A stretch of DNA of 64,000 nt, taken from the NCBI GenBank assembly GCA_902556265.1, contig CACDVM010000004.1, positions 32,001 to 96,000 of the forward strand, written 5' to 3'. Made by a program: the position numbers and the translations under genes. The stretch comes from an uncultured Pelagibacteraceae bacterium (GTDB lineage Bacteria; Pseudomonadota; Alphaproteobacteria; Pelagibacterales; Pelagibacteraceae). Below, one piece after another: positions 25,299 to 34,700 of this stretch. Every line of letters starts with the position of its first letter. Positions within the stretch are counted from its first letter, which is position 1. The notes under the pieces are model-generated. The model saw nothing but the letters and a program-made list of their open reading frames with translations. It ran no database searches and had not been told where the DNA came from.

Positions 25299-26873
25299 AT
25301 GAAAAAATTCACTTTTTGTTTTAGGGTAGACTCAAATGAAAAAATCGGCATTGGACATATAAAAAGGTGTGTCAGAATTGCACAAAAATTAAGAGAAAAT
25401 GGTCATCAATCAATTTTTTTTACAGATCGAAAAAGTAATCTAGATTTTTTTATAAAAAATTTTAAAATTTTTTATCTATACGATAAAAATTCAAAATTTA
25501 TTAGTCAAAAAAATGATGCAAAAAAATTTCTAAAAAAAATAGAAAATAACAATATCATTGTAGTTTTAGATGATTATAGATTAGATTTTAATTGGGAACA
25601 GGAAGTTTCAAAAAATAAAATAAAAGTTATAGTTTTAGATGATTCACAAACTAAAAAACATTTTTGTGATATTTATATAAATTATAAACCTAGTTTAGTT
25701 GATCAAACTAAAATTAAGTCAAATATTTTTAAAAAGAAAGATACCCGATTATTACTAGGACCAAAATACGCAATTATTGATTGTAAACAAAATGATCAGG
25801 TTAAAAGACCTACAAAAAATGTTTATAAAATTTGTTTTTACATGGGGGGAGGAGGAGATTTTAAATTTTTTAATAATATAATTTTGAGATTTATAAATTT
25901 ATCAGCTCAATTTAAAAAGAAATTTGAATTAAATATAGTTCGTGGGATTGCCAATAAAAATTTTGAAAAAATGATACTTTTGTCAAAAAAATATAAATTT
26001 ATAAAGATTATAGATGGAAGAAAAAATCTAGATAAAAAAATATCTTCTATGGATCTCCTTGTGGGCTCAGCGGGTAATATAGTTTATGAAACATCATATT
26101 ATAATATTCCATCTATCTTTTTTGAAATTTCAAAAAATCAAAATAATGATTTGCAAAGTATGGAAAATATTGGTCATTATTTTGTGTTAAATAAATTAGA
26201 TTTAAAAAAATATATTAAAATTGCAAATTTAATTTATTTAATTTTGATTAATTATAAAAGAGTATTCAAATTAGTAAAAAATAAGAGAGTATCCATAGAT
26301 AATAATGGATTAGATAGGATTGTAAAAAATATTTTTTTTAACAAAAAAACTAAAAATCACAGAGACAATATTTTTTCAAATAAAAAAAAGGAATATTTCA
26401 TTTCAAAAAGGGTAAAAGACAATGAGATTAATGATTATTTAGACTCGAGAAATTTAATGATAAATAGAAAGGTGAGTTTTTCACAAAAAAAAATATCGAG
26501 ACTTGATCATTATATTTGGTGGTTTAATACTAAGAGAGTTTCATATTCCATTATTATAAATAAAAAAAAAATAATGTATTTATATGATGAAACTTTTAAA
26601 ATAAATTCAAAAAATTATTCATTGCAAGGTTGGTTTTCAACTCAAAATAAATTTGGAATTAAAGAAGTTCTTTTAGCTTTAAATTGGCACAAAGAGTACA
26701 TGAGCAAAAAAAAAAATATTGATTTAAGTTTTGGAGTTATTAAAAAAGATAATGTAATAAATTTTAGTAAATATTTAGGATGGATACCAATTAATGAAAA
26801 TTCTAATGAATTTCAAATCTTAAAAAAAATAAACCAAATAAACAAAGAATATAACTATTATACCAGGAATTGA
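25299..26873 (+). CDS. pseG: PseG-PseH fusion: UDP-sugar hydrolase plus N-acetyltransferase
   Basis: 524 residues, two Pse pathway enzymes in one chain. Residues 1 to about 345 are PseG, the GT-B-fold hydrolase releasing 2,4-diacetamido-sugar from UDP: IGIGHIKRC (18-26), YMGGGGDF (around 186) and VGSAGNIVYETSYYN (around 255). Residues about 365-524 resemble PseH (GNAT): DSRN, ISRLDHYIWWF and NVINFSKYLGW fit the SRN / EH-W / N-F--LGF pattern. PseH acetylates the C4 amine before PseG acts, so fusion puts consecutive steps together. No separate pseH is in the window, so this domain would complete the pathway. GNAT assignment is by pattern and less sure than PseG. Confidence 0.85.
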   Translation: MKKFTFCFRVDSNEKIGIGHIKRCVRIAQKLRENGHQSIFFTDRKSNLDFFIKNFKIFYLYDKNSKFISQKNDAKKFLKKIENNNIIVVLDDYRLDFNWEQEVSKNKIKVIVLDDSQTKKHFCDIYINYKPSLVDQTKIKSNIFKKKDTRLLLGPKYAIIDCKQNDQVKRPTKNVYKICFYMGGGGDFKFFNNIILRFINLSAQFKKKFELNIVRGIANKNFEKMILLSKKYKFIKIIDGRKNLDKKISSMDLLVGSAGNIVYETSYYNIPSIFFEISKNQNNDLQSMENIGHYFVLNKLDLKKYIKIANLIYLILINYKRVFKLVKNKRVSIDNNGLDRIVKNIFFNKKTKNHRDNIFSNKKKEYFISKRVKDNEINDYLDSRNLMINRKVSFSQKKISRLDHYIWWFNTKRVSYSIIINKKKIMYLYDETFKINSKNYSLQGWFSTQNKFGIKEVLLALNWHKEYMSKKKNIDLSFGVIKKDNVINFSKYLGWIPINENSNEFQILKKINQINKEYNYYTRN

Positions 26874-27926
26874 ATGAATATTAAAATTGGAAAAAAAATA
26901 ATTGGTCAAAATAAAGAAAGTTTCATAATCGCTGAGATGTCAGGAAATCACAATGCATCAATCAATAAAGCAATGAAAATTATTCTTGCTGCAAAAAAAT
27001 GTGGTGCTGATGCAATTAAATTACAAACTTATACTGCTGACACCATTACGATAAAATCGAATAAAAAAGATTTTTTAATACCAACGAGTTCCCCATGGAA
27101 AAAAAAAAAGAATTTATGGAATCTATATAACTACGCTCACACCCCTTGGTCTTGGCATCCCAAATTATTTAATTATGCAAAAAAAATTGGAATAGAAATT
27201 TTTTCCTCCCCATTCGATGAGACAGCCGTTGACTTTCTAGAGAGTTTAGGATGCAAAGCTTACAAAATTGCTTCATCTGAGATAAACCATATACCATTAA
27301 TTGAAAAAGTTGCTGAAACTAAAAAACCTGTTTTTTTATCAACAGGTCTTGCAAGTTTTAAGGATATCGATTTGGCAATTAAAACTTTAAAAAAAAAAAA
27401 TGTACAAAAAATAATATTACTTCTATGTAAATCTAATTATCCTGCCAAAATACAAGATTATAATCTCAAATTAATTAAAATATTTAAAAAAAAATACAAT
27501 ATTGTTATTGGTTTATCAGATCATTCATTGGGAAACTCTCTAGCAATTTCCTCACTGACTTTGGGAGCTAAAGTATTTGAAAAACACTTCAAATTAAATA
27601 GTGAAAAAAATTCCGTTGATTCCTTTTTTTCGCAAAATGAAAGTGAATTTAAGAAATATGTTTCTGATATAAAACAAGTAGAAATCGCACTTGATCTTCC
27701 AAAAGAAAATAATTCAAATGGGTTTAAAAGCATGAGATCAATTTACGTTTCAAGAAAAATTCGTAAAAATGAAAAAATAACAGTTAATAATATAAAAATT
27801 TCTAGACCAGGTCTTAGCCTTCATCCTAAATTTTATAATAAAATTATTGGATTGAAAGTTACTAAAAATCTAAGTTCGGGTGATAGACTTTTACCAAAAT
27901 TTATAAAAAATTTTATTAAGTCATAA
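26874..27926 (+). CDS. pseI: Pseudaminic acid synthase
   Basis: 350 residues, NeuB family with both domains. Barrel: EMSGNHNASINKA (21-33), CGADAIKLQTY, FSSPFDETAVDF, LSTGLASF and LSDHSLG. C-terminal SAF domain at about 285-350 (SMRSIYVSRKI, then ISRPGLSLHPKF). Condenses PEP with 2,4-diacetamido-2,4,6-trideoxy-altrose to pseudaminate. The EMSGNHN start and its place after pseG identify PseI rather than sialate synthase. ATG directly follows the pseG stop, and its TAA overlaps the next ATG. Confidence 0.93.
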   Translation: MNIKIGKKIIGQNKESFIIAEMSGNHNASINKAMKIILAAKKCGADAIKLQTYTADTITIKSNKKDFLIPTSSPWKKKKNLWNLYNYAHTPWSWHPKLFNYAKKIGIEIFSSPFDETAVDFLESLGCKAYKIASSEINHIPLIEKVAETKKPVFLSTGLASFKDIDLAIKTLKKKNVQKIILLLCKSNYPAKIQDYNLKLIKIFKKKYNIVIGLSDHSLGNSLAISSLTLGAKVFEKHFKLNSEKNSVDSFFSQNESEFKKYVSDIKQVEIALDLPKENNSNGFKSMRSIYVSRKIRKNEKITVNNIKISRPGLSLHPKFYNKIIGLKVTKNLSSGDRLLPKFIKNFIKS

Positions 27927-29323
27927 TGAATTATTTTGCAAATATCGAAAAATTTGGAAGCAAAGTTGCTCTTATTACTGATAAAGAAAATTTCACTTAT
28001 AATTCAATAATAGACTCCTCAAATAAAATATTTAAAAAAGTAAAAGAACGGTCATTAATTTTATTAAAATGCTATAATTGTTTTGAATTATTAATAGCAT
28101 ATGTCGCTTTTAGTCGATTTAATTGTCCGATGATTTTAATTGATAATAATTTAAATGATCAGTCTTATCTAGAAATTATTGATGAATATAAACCAGACTA
28201 CATTTTCCAGCCAAAAAAAAATAAAAAAGATAAAATAAACTATAACTTTTTTGATAATCTTGGGAATTATGAATTGTTAGAAAATGATAAAAAAAATAAC
28301 ACTATAATCAATGAAAGTTTGTCATTATTAATCCCCACATCAGGAAGCATGGGTTCCCCAAAGTTTGTTAGACACTCATATCAAAATGTAAAAACTAATA
28401 TTGATCAAGTCACAGATTCTCTAAAAGTTAAAGATCTAGATAGATCAATCACCACAATGCCATTAAATTACATTTATGGATTGTCGATAGTAAATTCACA
28501 TTTATTTAATGGATCATCGATTGTATTAAATGATTATTCGTTAATAGACAAAAAATTTTGGAAATTATTAAATGATAAAAATGTTTCAAATTTTGGAGGT
28601 GTACCATTTATGTATGAAGTATTAAGCAAGATTGGTTTTGAAAATAAGATTCCTAAAAGTTTAAAATACATTACTCAAGCAGGAGGAAAATTATCAAATG
28701 ATATTCTAAATGAATTCATTCAAATAAGTAAAAAAAATGACTTAAAATTTATAACTATGTATGGACAGACTGAAGCGACATCCAGAATGTCTTATTTAAA
28801 TCCAGATTTTTTAGAGACAAAAGCGGGTAGTATTGGCAAACCAGTTAAAGATGGAAAATTTTACCTAATTAACAATGATGGAAAAAAAATTGAAAACAAT
28901 AATGAAATTGGGGAATTAGTATATGAGGGAAAAAATGTTTCCATGGGTTATGCAAAAAGTCACTTAGACTTAAAAAAGGGAGATGAGAATCAAGGAAAGT
29001 TATTTACTGGCGATCTTGCAAAAAGAGATAATGAAAATTTTTATTATATTGTTGGACGCCTAAAAAGAATTTCTAAAATATTCGGGATTAGAATAAATTT
29101 AGATGACATTGAAGTCTTACTTAAAAAACGAGGTTTTAATTGTGTTTGTATAGGAAATGATGAGAAATTAAATTTTTTTATTGAAAATGAATTTGAAAAT
29201 GAAAAAGCATTAAATGAAATTTCTAAAAATATAGGAATTCATAAATCAGCAATTAGATTAAATAAAATTAACAAGATACCAAGAAATAAAACAGGAAAAG
29301 TACTTTACTCAGAACTAAATTAA
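27926..29323 (+). CDS. AMP-forming acid ligase (ANL family)
   Basis: 465 residues. P-loop-like TSGSMGSPK at 138-146, YGQTEATSR around 282 for the adenine/acid site, LFTGDLAKRD around 355 and hinge GRLKRISKIFGIR, and the acyl-adenylation Lys in RNKTGKVLY near the C-terminus. Activates a carboxylic acid as its AMP ester, normally for transfer to CoA or to a carrier-protein phosphopantetheine. A small ACP is encoded by the last gene of this operon, which makes it the likely acceptor (inference). Starts within the stop codon of pseI and is followed by LuxE after 1 nt. Short N-terminal domain compared with typical acyl-CoA synthetases. Confidence 0.87.
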   Translation: MNYFANIEKFGSKVALITDKENFTYNSIIDSSNKIFKKVKERSLILLKCYNCFELLIAYVAFSRFNCPMILIDNNLNDQSYLEIIDEYKPDYIFQPKKNKKDKINYNFFDNLGNYELLENDKKNNTIINESLSLLIPTSGSMGSPKFVRHSYQNVKTNIDQVTDSLKVKDLDRSITTMPLNYIYGLSIVNSHLFNGSSIVLNDYSLIDKKFWKLLNDKNVSNFGGVPFMYEVLSKIGFENKIPKSLKYITQAGGKLSNDILNEFIQISKKNDLKFITMYGQTEATSRMSYLNPDFLETKAGSIGKPVKDGKFYLINNDGKKIENNNEIGELVYEGKNVSMGYAKSHLDLKKGDENQGKLFTGDLAKRDNENFYYIVGRLKRISKIFGIRINLDDIEVLLKKRGFNCVCIGNDEKLNFFIENEFENEKALNEISKNIGIHKSAIRLNKINKIPRNKTGKVLYSELN

Positions 29324-29324
29324 A

Positions 29325-30392
29325 ATGATAAATAAAAATTTTTTTAACTCTGATCCGTTTGATTTTGATAAAAAATTTAGAGTAAATAACTTTGAAAAAT
29401 CTATTCAAAAATTAACATTACATCATTATAAAAAATGTTCTTTATACAAAAAAATACTAAATTCTTTGAATTTTAGATTTAGATCGAATATTAAATTAGA
29501 AGATATTCCAATGTTACCAGCAAGAATATTTAAAAGATACGATTTATATAGTGTTCCTAAAAATAAAATTGTAAAAACTTTAGTGTCTTCTGGAACAACT
29601 AGTTCTAATGTATCAAAAATTTTTTTAGACTCAGAAAATGCAGGTAATCAAGTTAAGGCACTAAATCAGCTAATGCAGTCAATTTTAGGCAAAGATAGAC
29701 TCCCGATGATTATAATTGATAAGGATCCAAGATTTTCTGATAGAAAAAAATTTAGTGCTAAGACTGCTGCAATCTTAGGCTTTTCTTACTTTGGAAAAAA
29801 ACATTTTTATCTTTTAGATAAAAATGAAAACATTGACTATCAAGGACTTGATGAATTTTTAAAAGAATTTTCTGACAAAAATTTTTTTATGTTTGGTTTT
29901 ACGAGTTTAATTTATGAGAATTTATTAAAAAAAATCGATCCAAAAAAAATAAATTTTAACTTATCCAAAGGTATCTTGCTTCACGGTGGTGGATGGAAAA
30001 AACTTGAAAATTTGAAGATTAGTAATTTAGTCTTCAAAAAACAGTTATTTAAAAAATTGAATATAAAAAAAATATTTAATTATTATGGAATGGTTGAACA
30101 AACTGGTTCTATTTTTTTAGAATGTGAAAATTGTGGAGGTTTTAAAACCTCAAGATATTCTGAAATTATTATTAGAGACAAAAATTTTAATAGCCTGGCA
30201 CCAGGAAAAAAAGGTATGATTCAAATTATTTCAAGTTTACCTACAAGTTATCCCGGTCACAGTATTTTGACTGAAGATAATGGAAAAATTATAAAAGATG
30301 CAAATTGTAAATCAAGTTTTCAAGGAAAGTGTTTTACAGTAGATGGAAGACTTGAGAAAGCAGAACTAAGAGGTTGTAGTGATGTTAGATAA
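29325..30392 (+). CDS. LuxE-like acyl-protein synthetase
   Basis: 355 residues. The adenylate loop SSGTTSSNVSK is at 88-98, HGGGWKK around 222 and YYGMVEQTGSIF around 259 follow the LuxE/PaaK pattern, and the protein ends in RGCSDVR with Cys351, the position of the LuxE cysteine that is acylated and carries the acyl group to the reductase. In luminous bacteria LuxE activates a fatty acid for LuxC. The next gene is a LuxC homologue overlapping by 14 nt. No luciferase genes are present. Expected role: activate an acyl group for reduction to aldehyde in a glycan-related pathway. Confidence 0.88.
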   Translation: MINKNFFNSDPFDFDKKFRVNNFEKSIQKLTLHHYKKCSLYKKILNSLNFRFRSNIKLEDIPMLPARIFKRYDLYSVPKNKIVKTLVSSGTTSSNVSKIFLDSENAGNQVKALNQLMQSILGKDRLPMIIIDKDPRFSDRKKFSAKTAAILGFSYFGKKHFYLLDKNENIDYQGLDEFLKEFSDKNFFMFGFTSLIYENLLKKIDPKKINFNLSKGILLHGGGWKKLENLKISNLVFKKQLFKKLNIKKIFNYYGMVEQTGSIFLECENCGGFKTSRYSEIIIRDKNFNSLAPGKKGMIQIISSLPTSYPGHSILTEDNGKIIKDANCKSSFQGKCFTVDGRLEKAELRGCSDVR

Positions 30393-31590
30393 CATTCTTA
30401 AAACTAATCATTTAAAAAAAATTATACAAAATAAATCTTTTAGATCAGTTATAAAAAAACCTTTAAATGATTTAGCAATCGACTTTTTGGAGGAATTTTC
30501 TATCGAATTAAAAAAATCAAAAATTGTTTATAAATATCCTGATTTGGTCTATTTAATTTTTTGGTGTAGGAGAGCAAAAATCGAGAAACTTAAAGTAAAT
30601 ATTAACATTAATGAGAATAGACTTGGTAGAGGCTTAATTTTTCATATTTGTCCTTCTAACATACCTACAAATTTTATTTACTCATTCTTTTTTGGATTAT
30701 TAAGTGGAAATTCAAATATTGTTAAGATGCCATCTGCGGCCTCAGAGCAAAAAAAAGTTATTTTAAAAGTTTTGAATATTCTGCTGAAAAAGAAAAAATT
30801 TGCCAATATTAGAGAGAGTAATTTTTTTATTGAATATGATTATAATAATGAAAGTGATTTAACTAGTCAAATTTCAGCTATAACTGATGGTAGAGTAGTA
30901 TGGGGCTCTGATAAAACTATAAATCAAATTAAAAAAATTTGGTCACCCGAAAGGTGTATTGATGTAATGTTTTCCGATAGATATTCATTGTCTGTTATAA
31001 ATTTGAATAAGTTAAAAAAATTGAATAAAAATAATTTAAAAATTTTAGCCAATAAATTTTATTATGACTCATATTCTATGAGTCAGCAGGGCTGTAATTC
31101 ACCACACTTTTTATTTTGGGTTGGATCAAAAGATAATAAAATTCAAAAAAAATTTTGGGATTTACTTAGTGAAATTGTTGAAAACAAACATGATTTTAAA
31201 GAAATTCAAATAGTTGATAAATATACAAAATTAATTGAAAATATTTTAGACAGGAATGATATAAAGAATATTCTAACTAAAAAAAATAATATTTATATTC
31301 TCGACTACAAAGATGATAAAAAAGTCATTGAGGATATTAGAGGAAATAATGGTATTTTTTATCAATTAAATTTAAAAAACTTAAGTGAATTAAGCAAATA
31401 TATTACTAAAAAATGCCAAACCATGACATATTTTGGTTTTAATAAAGATGAGTTACAAAATTTTGTACTTTCTAATAATTTAGAAGGATTAGATAGAATA
31501 GTCCCAATTGGTAAAGCTTTAGATATTGATTTTAATTGGGATGGTTATGATTTAATTAAAACTTTATCAAGAGTTATTGCGATCTCTTAA
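30379..31590 (+). CDS. LuxC-like acyl reductase
   Basis: 403 residues from GTG 30379; the ATG three bases later is equally likely. Aldehyde-dehydrogenase-like fold of the LuxC family: HICPSNIPTNF (around 92) for NADPH binding, NSNIVKMPSAAS, and the catalytic Cys239 in SQQGCNSPHF, exactly the LuxC-type cysteine context. Reduces an acyl thioester to the aldehyde through an acyl-cysteine. Partner to LuxE, with which it overlaps by 14 nt. The product aldehyde could feed the transketolase encoded in the same operon (inference). Confidence 0.88.
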   Translation: MMLDNILKTNHLKKIIQNKSFRSVIKKPLNDLAIDFLEEFSIELKKSKIVYKYPDLVYLIFWCRRAKIEKLKVNININENRLGRGLIFHICPSNIPTNFIYSFFFGLLSGNSNIVKMPSAASEQKKVILKVLNILLKKKKFANIRESNFFIEYDYNNESDLTSQISAITDGRVVWGSDKTINQIKKIWSPERCIDVMFSDRYSLSVINLNKLKKLNKNNLKILANKFYYDSYSMSQQGCNSPHFLFWVGSKDNKIQKKFWDLLSEIVENKHDFKEIQIVDKYTKLIENILDRNDIKNILTKKNNIYILDYKDDKKVIEDIRGNNGIFYQLNLKNLSELSKYITKKCQTMTYFGFNKDELQNFVLSNNLEGLDRIVPIGKALDIDFNWDGYDLIKTLSRVIAIS

Positions 31591-31592
31591 AA

Positions 31593-32054
31593 ATGAAACT
31601 GAATAAAACTGAAATATTAGAATATCAAAGAAACGAACCTCCTTATCTTATGATGGATTGTGCAACAAAAATTGAGCCAGGCAAATATGCTCATGGTTAC
31701 AAAGAATTAAAAGAGGATGAGTGGTTTTTTAAAGTACATTGGAAAGGCGATCCCAATATGCCTGGAATGCTTCAAGTAGAGGCGATGACACAAATGGCAG
31801 CTTTAGCAATTTTGACTTTGCCTGGAAACAAAGGAAAAAAAATGTATTTAAGCTCAGCAAATGATTTGAAATTCATAAAAAAGGTATTGCCTAATAAAAT
31901 ATTTCATATAGAAACAAAAATCTTAAGCTTTAAAAGAGGTCTCGCGGTCTGTGAAGGTTTGGGAAAGGTTGATAATGAGATAGCAAGTAAAGCTAAATTT
32001 ATCTTAATATTGCCAGATGAAATATTAAAGTATAATCTAGAAAAAAAATCGTAA
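31593..32054 (+). CDS. FabZ-like hotdog dehydratase
   Basis: 153 residues of the FabZ/FabA hotdog fold. Catalytic His49 in FKVHWKGDPNMPGMLQVEAMTQ-type context (motif at about 47-67) and Glu63 are both present, though the usual HFPG is HWKG. Starts 2 nt after the LuxC stop. Would dehydrate a 3-hydroxyacyl thioester held on the operon ACP, paired with the FabG-like reductase two genes on. Changed HFPG loop suggests a non-fatty-acid substrate. Confidence 0.82.
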   Translation: MKLNKTEILEYQRNEPPYLMMDCATKIEPGKYAHGYKELKEDEWFFKVHWKGDPNMPGMLQVEAMTQMAALAILTLPGNKGKKMYLSSANDLKFIKKVLPNKIFHIETKILSFKRGLAVCEGLGKVDNEIASKAKFILILPDEILKYNLEKKS

Positions 32055-32063
32055 ATTACATAT

Positions 32064-33125
32064 ATGCCAATTGCATCTTCATTACTTAATAAACCAAAAC
32101 TGGTCGCAAAACTAAAAAAATTTTACGAATATGTAAATAAGAATGATGGCAAAGTGGGCCAAAAAACAAGAGGTATTGATCTTAATTTTAATAATGCATG
32201 TAACCTAAGGTGTAAATATTGCTTTACTAATTCTCCAAAGGGGGATCATGTTAAAGAATATTTAGATATTGGTGCAATAAAAAGATTAGCTGATGAAGCT
32301 GACGAACTTGGATATTTTGAGTTTGATTTACAAGGAGGTGAACTACTGTTGCAACCTAATAAATTATTTGAAGTCCTGGAAGCAATAAAACCTGAAAGAT
32401 TTTATATGTACCTTACTACCAATGGCTATCACTTAGATGAAAAAATGGCAAAAAAACTTGCTGATTATAAAGTGAGTAGAGTTTCTGTGAGTATTGATAG
32501 CATGGATGAAAAAATACACGATGAAATAAGAGGCAGAAAAGAGTCTTGGAAAAGAGCTATTGAAGGCCTTGAACATGTTAAAAATGCAGGAATGGATCCT
32601 TATTTAAATATTACAGTTGGTCACTACAATGCTAACACTGAACATTTCAAACAATTATTAGATTATTCCAAGAATAAAAAATATAAAACACTACTCAATG
32701 TAGCTGTGCCTTCAGGAATGTGGCAAAATGCTGAAGAAATTATTTGTGATGATAAAGATAGGGAGTACCTAAGAAAAATAAGAAAAGAATATAAAAATCT
32801 TGTTAGAAATATTTGGAATCCGTTTGATAAAAATCATGAAAAGATTTTAGGTTGTACAACGGTAAATAGAGTCTATGTTACACCAATAGGTGATGTCTTA
32901 GTTTGCCCTTATGTGCATATAAAAATTGGTAATATTTTTGAGCAATCCTTAAAAGAAATTATAGATCACGGATTTAGTATTAAATATTTTAGAAATCATA
33001 GTGATTTATGTCTAGCAGGTGAAGACAAGGAATTTATAAAAAAGTTTATGACTAAAAGTGGCCAAACTATATTTAAACCAGCGCTAGCAAAAGATATATT
33101 TTCAAAAGAAGATTTTATTAAATAA
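32064..33125 (+). CDS. Radical SAM protein with SPASM/twitch-like C-terminus
   Basis: 353 residues. N-terminal 4Fe-4S motif C46-x3-C50-x2-C53 in NACNLRCKYCF, QGGELLL (around 92) as the GGEP-like SAM amino-group site, and VSVSIDS strand. The C-terminal third keeps cysteines in LGCTTVNR, VLVCPYVH and DLCLAGED, suggesting at least one auxiliary cluster as in SPASM/twitch enzymes. Members epimerise, dehydrogenate or crosslink peptides, sugars and antibiotics. Within the ACP/LuxC operon the substrate may be the activated acyl group or the sugar; unknown. Confidence 0.83.
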   Translation: MPIASSLLNKPKLVAKLKKFYEYVNKNDGKVGQKTRGIDLNFNNACNLRCKYCFTNSPKGDHVKEYLDIGAIKRLADEADELGYFEFDLQGGELLLQPNKLFEVLEAIKPERFYMYLTTNGYHLDEKMAKKLADYKVSRVSVSIDSMDEKIHDEIRGRKESWKRAIEGLEHVKNAGMDPYLNITVGHYNANTEHFKQLLDYSKNKKYKTLLNVAVPSGMWQNAEEIICDDKDREYLRKIRKEYKNLVRNIWNPFDKNHEKILGCTTVNRVYVTPIGDVLVCPYVHIKIGNIFEQSLKEIIDHGFSIKYFRNHSDLCLAGEDKEFIKKFMTKSGQTIFKPALAKDIFSKEDFIK

Positions 33126-33868
33126 TGTTACTTTCTAATAAAACAGCAGTCATTACAGGCTGCAATAAAGGGATAGGCAGAGCTATATTAGAAGAATTTT
33201 CAAAAAATGGGGCAAATATATTTGCCTGTGTTAGAAAAATTGATAAAAATTTTGAATCACTGATTGAAAAATTGAAAAAAGAAAATAACAATCAAATTTT
33301 TCCAATAGAAATTGATTTGAGTGATGAAGAAAGTGTTAAGAGTGGAGCTAAGAAAATTCTTACAAATGAGACACCTATCGATATTTTAATTAATAATGCA
33401 GGTTCGATTTCTTCTTCAATTTTTCAAATGACCTCAACCAGCAAATTTAAAGAACTTTTTGATATTAATTTTCACTCACAAGTTTTGCTTACACAATTTA
33501 TTATTAAGTCTATGATTAAAAAAAAAGATGGAAATATTATTTTTATTTCTTCAAGTTCAGGAATAGATGGAAATGAAGGACGAAGTGCATATGTATCAAC
33601 CAAGGCTGCAATTATTGGCCAAGCAAAAGTTTTATCTAGAGAACTTGGTAAATTCAATATCAAAGTAAATACAATAGCTCCAGGTTTAACTAATACGGAT
33701 ATGATGAAAAACAATACACCTGAAAAAACAATTGAAGAAATTATTTCAAAATTATCTCTAAAAAGATTTGCAGAGCCTAAAGAAATTGCAAATGTTGCTC
33801 TTTTTTTGTCTTCAGAATTATCAGATTATATAACAGGTCAAGTAATAAGAGTTGATGGAGGGATGTAA
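33125..33868 (+). CDS. FabG-like short-chain dehydrogenase/reductase
   Basis: 247 residues, canonical SDR: TGCNKGIG at about 10-17, NNAGSISS near 88, SSSSGIDG and the Tyr-x3-Lys site in SAYVSTKAA, IAPGLTNTDM and a terminal RVDGGM. Length and ending match 3-oxoacyl-ACP reductases. In an operon with ACP and a FabZ-like dehydratase, reduction of a 3-oxoacyl or alpha-hydroxyketone intermediate is plausible. Start overlaps the radical SAM stop (TAATG) and the next gene begins straight after its stop. Confidence 0.85.
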   Translation: MLLSNKTAVITGCNKGIGRAILEEFSKNGANIFACVRKIDKNFESLIEKLKKENNNQIFPIEIDLSDEESVKSGAKKILTNETPIDILINNAGSISSSIFQMTSTSKFKELFDINFHSQVLLTQFIIKSMIKKKDGNIIFISSSSGIDGNEGRSAYVSTKAAIIGQAKVLSRELGKFNIKVNTIAPGLTNTDMMKNNTPEKTIEEIISKLSLKRFAEPKEIANVALFLSSELSDYITGQVIRVDGGM

Positions 33869-34699
33869 ATGGCTGAGGATAGTTCCGACAATGAAATAAT
33901 AATCAATTCATCAAAAAATATTAGAAAAAAAATATTACAAATGGCTATGGAAGCTGGATCTAGTAGTGCTCACATTGGTGGAGCTCTTTCAATAACGGAT
34001 ATTTTATCAACTTTATTTTTTAAGATAATGAAATTAGACAAAAAAAATCCATTAAGCATCAGTAGAGATAGATTTATTTTGAGTAAGGGGCATGCTTGTT
34101 TGGCTTATTATGCCTCTCTTTCTGAATTAGGATACTTATCAGACGAAGAATTGAAAACTTTTGAAAAAAATGACACCAACTTACCTGGTCATCCAGTAAT
34201 GAATAAAAAACTTGGTATTGAATTTTCTACAGGGTCACTTGGAATGGGTCTATCTTTAGGTATAGGTGTTGCTCTAGCATCGATTAAAAAAAAAATTCCT
34301 TATAATGTTTATGTAGTTTTAGGAGATGGAGAGTGTAATGAAGGTTCAGTATGGGAAGCTGCAATGGCGGCTCCAAATTTTAAGCTTAATAATTTAAATG
34401 TAATTATAGATAGGAATAATTTTCAACAAACAGGTACAAATTCAGAAATAATGGATTTAAGAGATCTTAAAAATAAATGGAAAAGTTTTGGTTGGCATAC
34501 ATTAGAAATCGATGGACACGATATAGACTCACTGGTTAAAAATTTTTCAGAATTAAAAGGAATAAGTCAACCAAAAGCAATAATTGCAAATACCATAAAA
34601 GGTAAAGGTTTTTCAAAATTTGAAAATGATAATAAATGGCATCATTCTGTTTTAACAAAATCTTTATACGAAGAGGCTATAAAGGAAATAAATAATTAA
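33869..34699 (+). CDS. Transketolase N-terminal subunit
   Basis: 276 residues covering the ThDP pyrophosphate domain: AHIGGALS (about 31-38), SKGHACLAYYA (about 72), LPGHPVMNKKLG, then GDGECNEGSVWEA as the Mg-ThDP motif and IDRNNFQQTG. The enzyme is split into two genes, as in archaea and many secondary pathways, whereas the housekeeping bacterial enzyme is one chain of about 660 residues. Starts directly after the SDR stop. Pairs with the next gene. Transfers a C2 ketol unit to an aldehyde. Its presence in a glycan operon points to synthesis of an extended or branched sugar or side chain (inference). Confidence 0.9.
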   Translation: MAEDSSDNEIIINSSKNIRKKILQMAMEAGSSSAHIGGALSITDILSTLFFKIMKLDKKNPLSISRDRFILSKGHACLAYYASLSELGYLSDEELKTFEKNDTNLPGHPVMNKKLGIEFSTGSLGMGLSLGIGVALASIKKKIPYNVYVVLGDGECNEGSVWEAAMAAPNFKLNNLNVIIDRNNFQQTGTNSEIMDLRDLKNKWKSFGWHTLEIDGHDIDSLVKNFSELKGISQPKAIIANTIKGKGFSKFENDNKWHHSVLTKSLYEEAIKEINN

Positions 34700-34700
34700 A

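Noticed and set aside
29325-31590. Bioluminescence lux operon
   Set aside because: LuxC and LuxE homologues only; no luxA, luxB or luxD, and the neighbours are glycan genes.
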